This document shows, piece after piece, positions 63,819 to 64,000 of a DNA stretch of 64,000 nucleotides (positions are counted from its first letter, which is position 1; each line of letters opens with the position of its first letter). The DNA is from Dermacentor variabilis (lineage: Eukaryota; Arthropoda; Arachnida; Ixodida; Ixodidae). Made by a program: the position numbers and the translations under genes. The notes under the pieces were generated by a model. That model worked only from the letters and a program-made list of their open reading frames with translations. It had not been told where the DNA came from and searched no databases. Location of the stretch: contig NC_134573.1 in NCBI RefSeq assembly GCF_050947875.1, forward strand, positions 32,237,615 to 32,301,614, read 5' to 3'.

Positions 63819-63891
63819 TGCGACGCGTCTCCGTTTCCGAACAGTGTATGTCGAGCAGCGTAATCGTCAGGAGACTGCCCGTGCAAATCAA

Positions 63892-64000
63892 TGATGATGT
63901 GTGGTGTTTAATGGCGCAAGGGCCAGGTTTGGCCAAAGAGCGCCATGACAGGTGGTAATGTTGACGATGTATTGTGGATGACATGCACAATGAACTCGTC
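63892..64000. repeat. Dispersed repeat fragment at the right array edge, with hairpin
   Basis: The satellite stops inside TGTGCAAATCAA, and the sequence changes to a TGATGATGTGTGGTGTTTAA motif. I associate this motif with a dispersed repeat frequent in hard-tick genomes and transcripts (from memory). It contains a stem-loop at 63911-63946, with ATGGCGC pairing with GCGCCAT and an inner GGCCA/TGGCC pair. The fragment runs off the window. Confidence 0.5.

Larger units (their letters stand above)
12301..63891 (-). repeat. About 139-bp satellite DNA array, about 366 monomers
   Basis: This is a head-to-tail array without unique sequence inside. A common monomer form starts CGCACGAAGTGTTATGCGAC and carries GTGTATGGCGAGCAGCG, TGTGCAAATCAAGACGATGC and CGAGAGCGCGCAGCAATATA; counted by hand it is 139 bp. 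Length classes of 138, 139 and 140 bp are explained by two single-base indels: TTTACCG against TTTCCG (+1) and ATATATGCGC against ATATATCGCGC (-1). Many monomers carry the MluI site ACGCGT; others have ACGCAT. Linked variants define at least two common types: ATGGCGAG with GACGATGC and TTCTAGCGC, and ATGTCGAG with GACGAGGC and TTGAAGCGC. Because 139 is not a multiple of 3, each open frame dies after one or two monomers, so I annotate no proteins. I cannot name a published satellite family for it. Confidence 0.97.

Noticed and set aside
12301..63891. Hundreds of overlapping 60-180 codon open frames on both strands, many nearly identical (about 77 codons each)
   Set aside because: They recur once per monomer, shift frame every repeat because 139 is not a multiple of 3, occur on both strands at once, and show no domain, start context or codon constraint. 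They are a by-product of the satellite.
11427..63891. Regular direct repeats that could suggest a CRISPR array
   Set aside because: The repeat unit is the whole 139 bp with no unique spacers, there are no cas genes, and the setting is a eukaryotic genome.
12301..63891. CENP-B box
   Set aside because: TTCG occurs in the monomer, but the downstream fixed A and CGGG positions do not match on either strand by eye.

Overview
The window looks like a gene-poor, repeat-dominated stretch of a nuclear arthropod genome, most probably a hard tick (Ixodidae). The tick assignment rests on pieces of a tRNA-derived SINE that I recognise from ixodid ticks (a tRNA-like head with A and B boxes at 4932-5053, and the tail motif GGCACGTAAAACCCC at 4106-4120), and on a dispersed-repeat motif at the right edge. 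It is recognition from memory, not a database result. I see no intact host gene.

Layout. (1) 1-4052: the 3' part of a Ty3/gypsy (Metaviridae) LTR retrotransposon on the + strand: end of gag with a CCHC zinc knuckle, then protease, reverse transcriptase, RNase H and integrase. Pol is broken by three frameshifts and one nonsense codon. A short stretch after pol is a candidate 3' LTR. (2) 4053-5053: two (AT)n microsatellites around a SINE tail, about 0.75 kb without recognisable content, then a SINE head that stops abruptly at TTA. (3) 5055-about 9012: a decayed PIF/Harbinger DNA transposon. A left-end candidate has CGAATG-type subterminal repeats. It is followed by a Myb/SANT-like gene on + (nonsense codon) and, convergent with it, a HARBI1-like DDE transposase on - (one intron, one nonsense codon, a conserved catalytic-motif Asp replaced by Tyr, no in-frame ATG). 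(4) 9013-11426: no recognisable feature. (5) 11427-63891: a satellite array of about 370 tandem monomers of about 139 bp, which makes up more than 80% of the window. (6) 63892-64000: a dispersed repeat with a hairpin.

The satellite is the most interesting part. About 0.87 kb at its left edge runs in one orientation. At 12300 the array flips, and the remaining 51.6 kb runs in the other orientation. A relic of this inversion junction, a 31-bp inverted copy of the monomer's own sequence inserted into a monomer, recurs 21 times between 15.36 and 60.5 kb. The intervals between relics are whole numbers of monomers (4 to 38) times 139, plus about 32 bp. Larger blocks (2,084, 3,232, 7,459, 8,886 and about 10,100 bp offsets) are copied on top of this, with changes that are themselves whole monomers. 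This is a nested higher-order structure consistent with repeated phase-locked unequal exchange. The many short open frames inside the array are a by-product of the repeat and are not annotated as genes.

The two mobile elements left of the array are both dead copies. Their protein parts would once have acted together within each element: gag-pol for retrotransposition, and the Myb-like protein with the transposase for Harbinger mobility. Nothing in the window suggests that they cooperate with the satellite.
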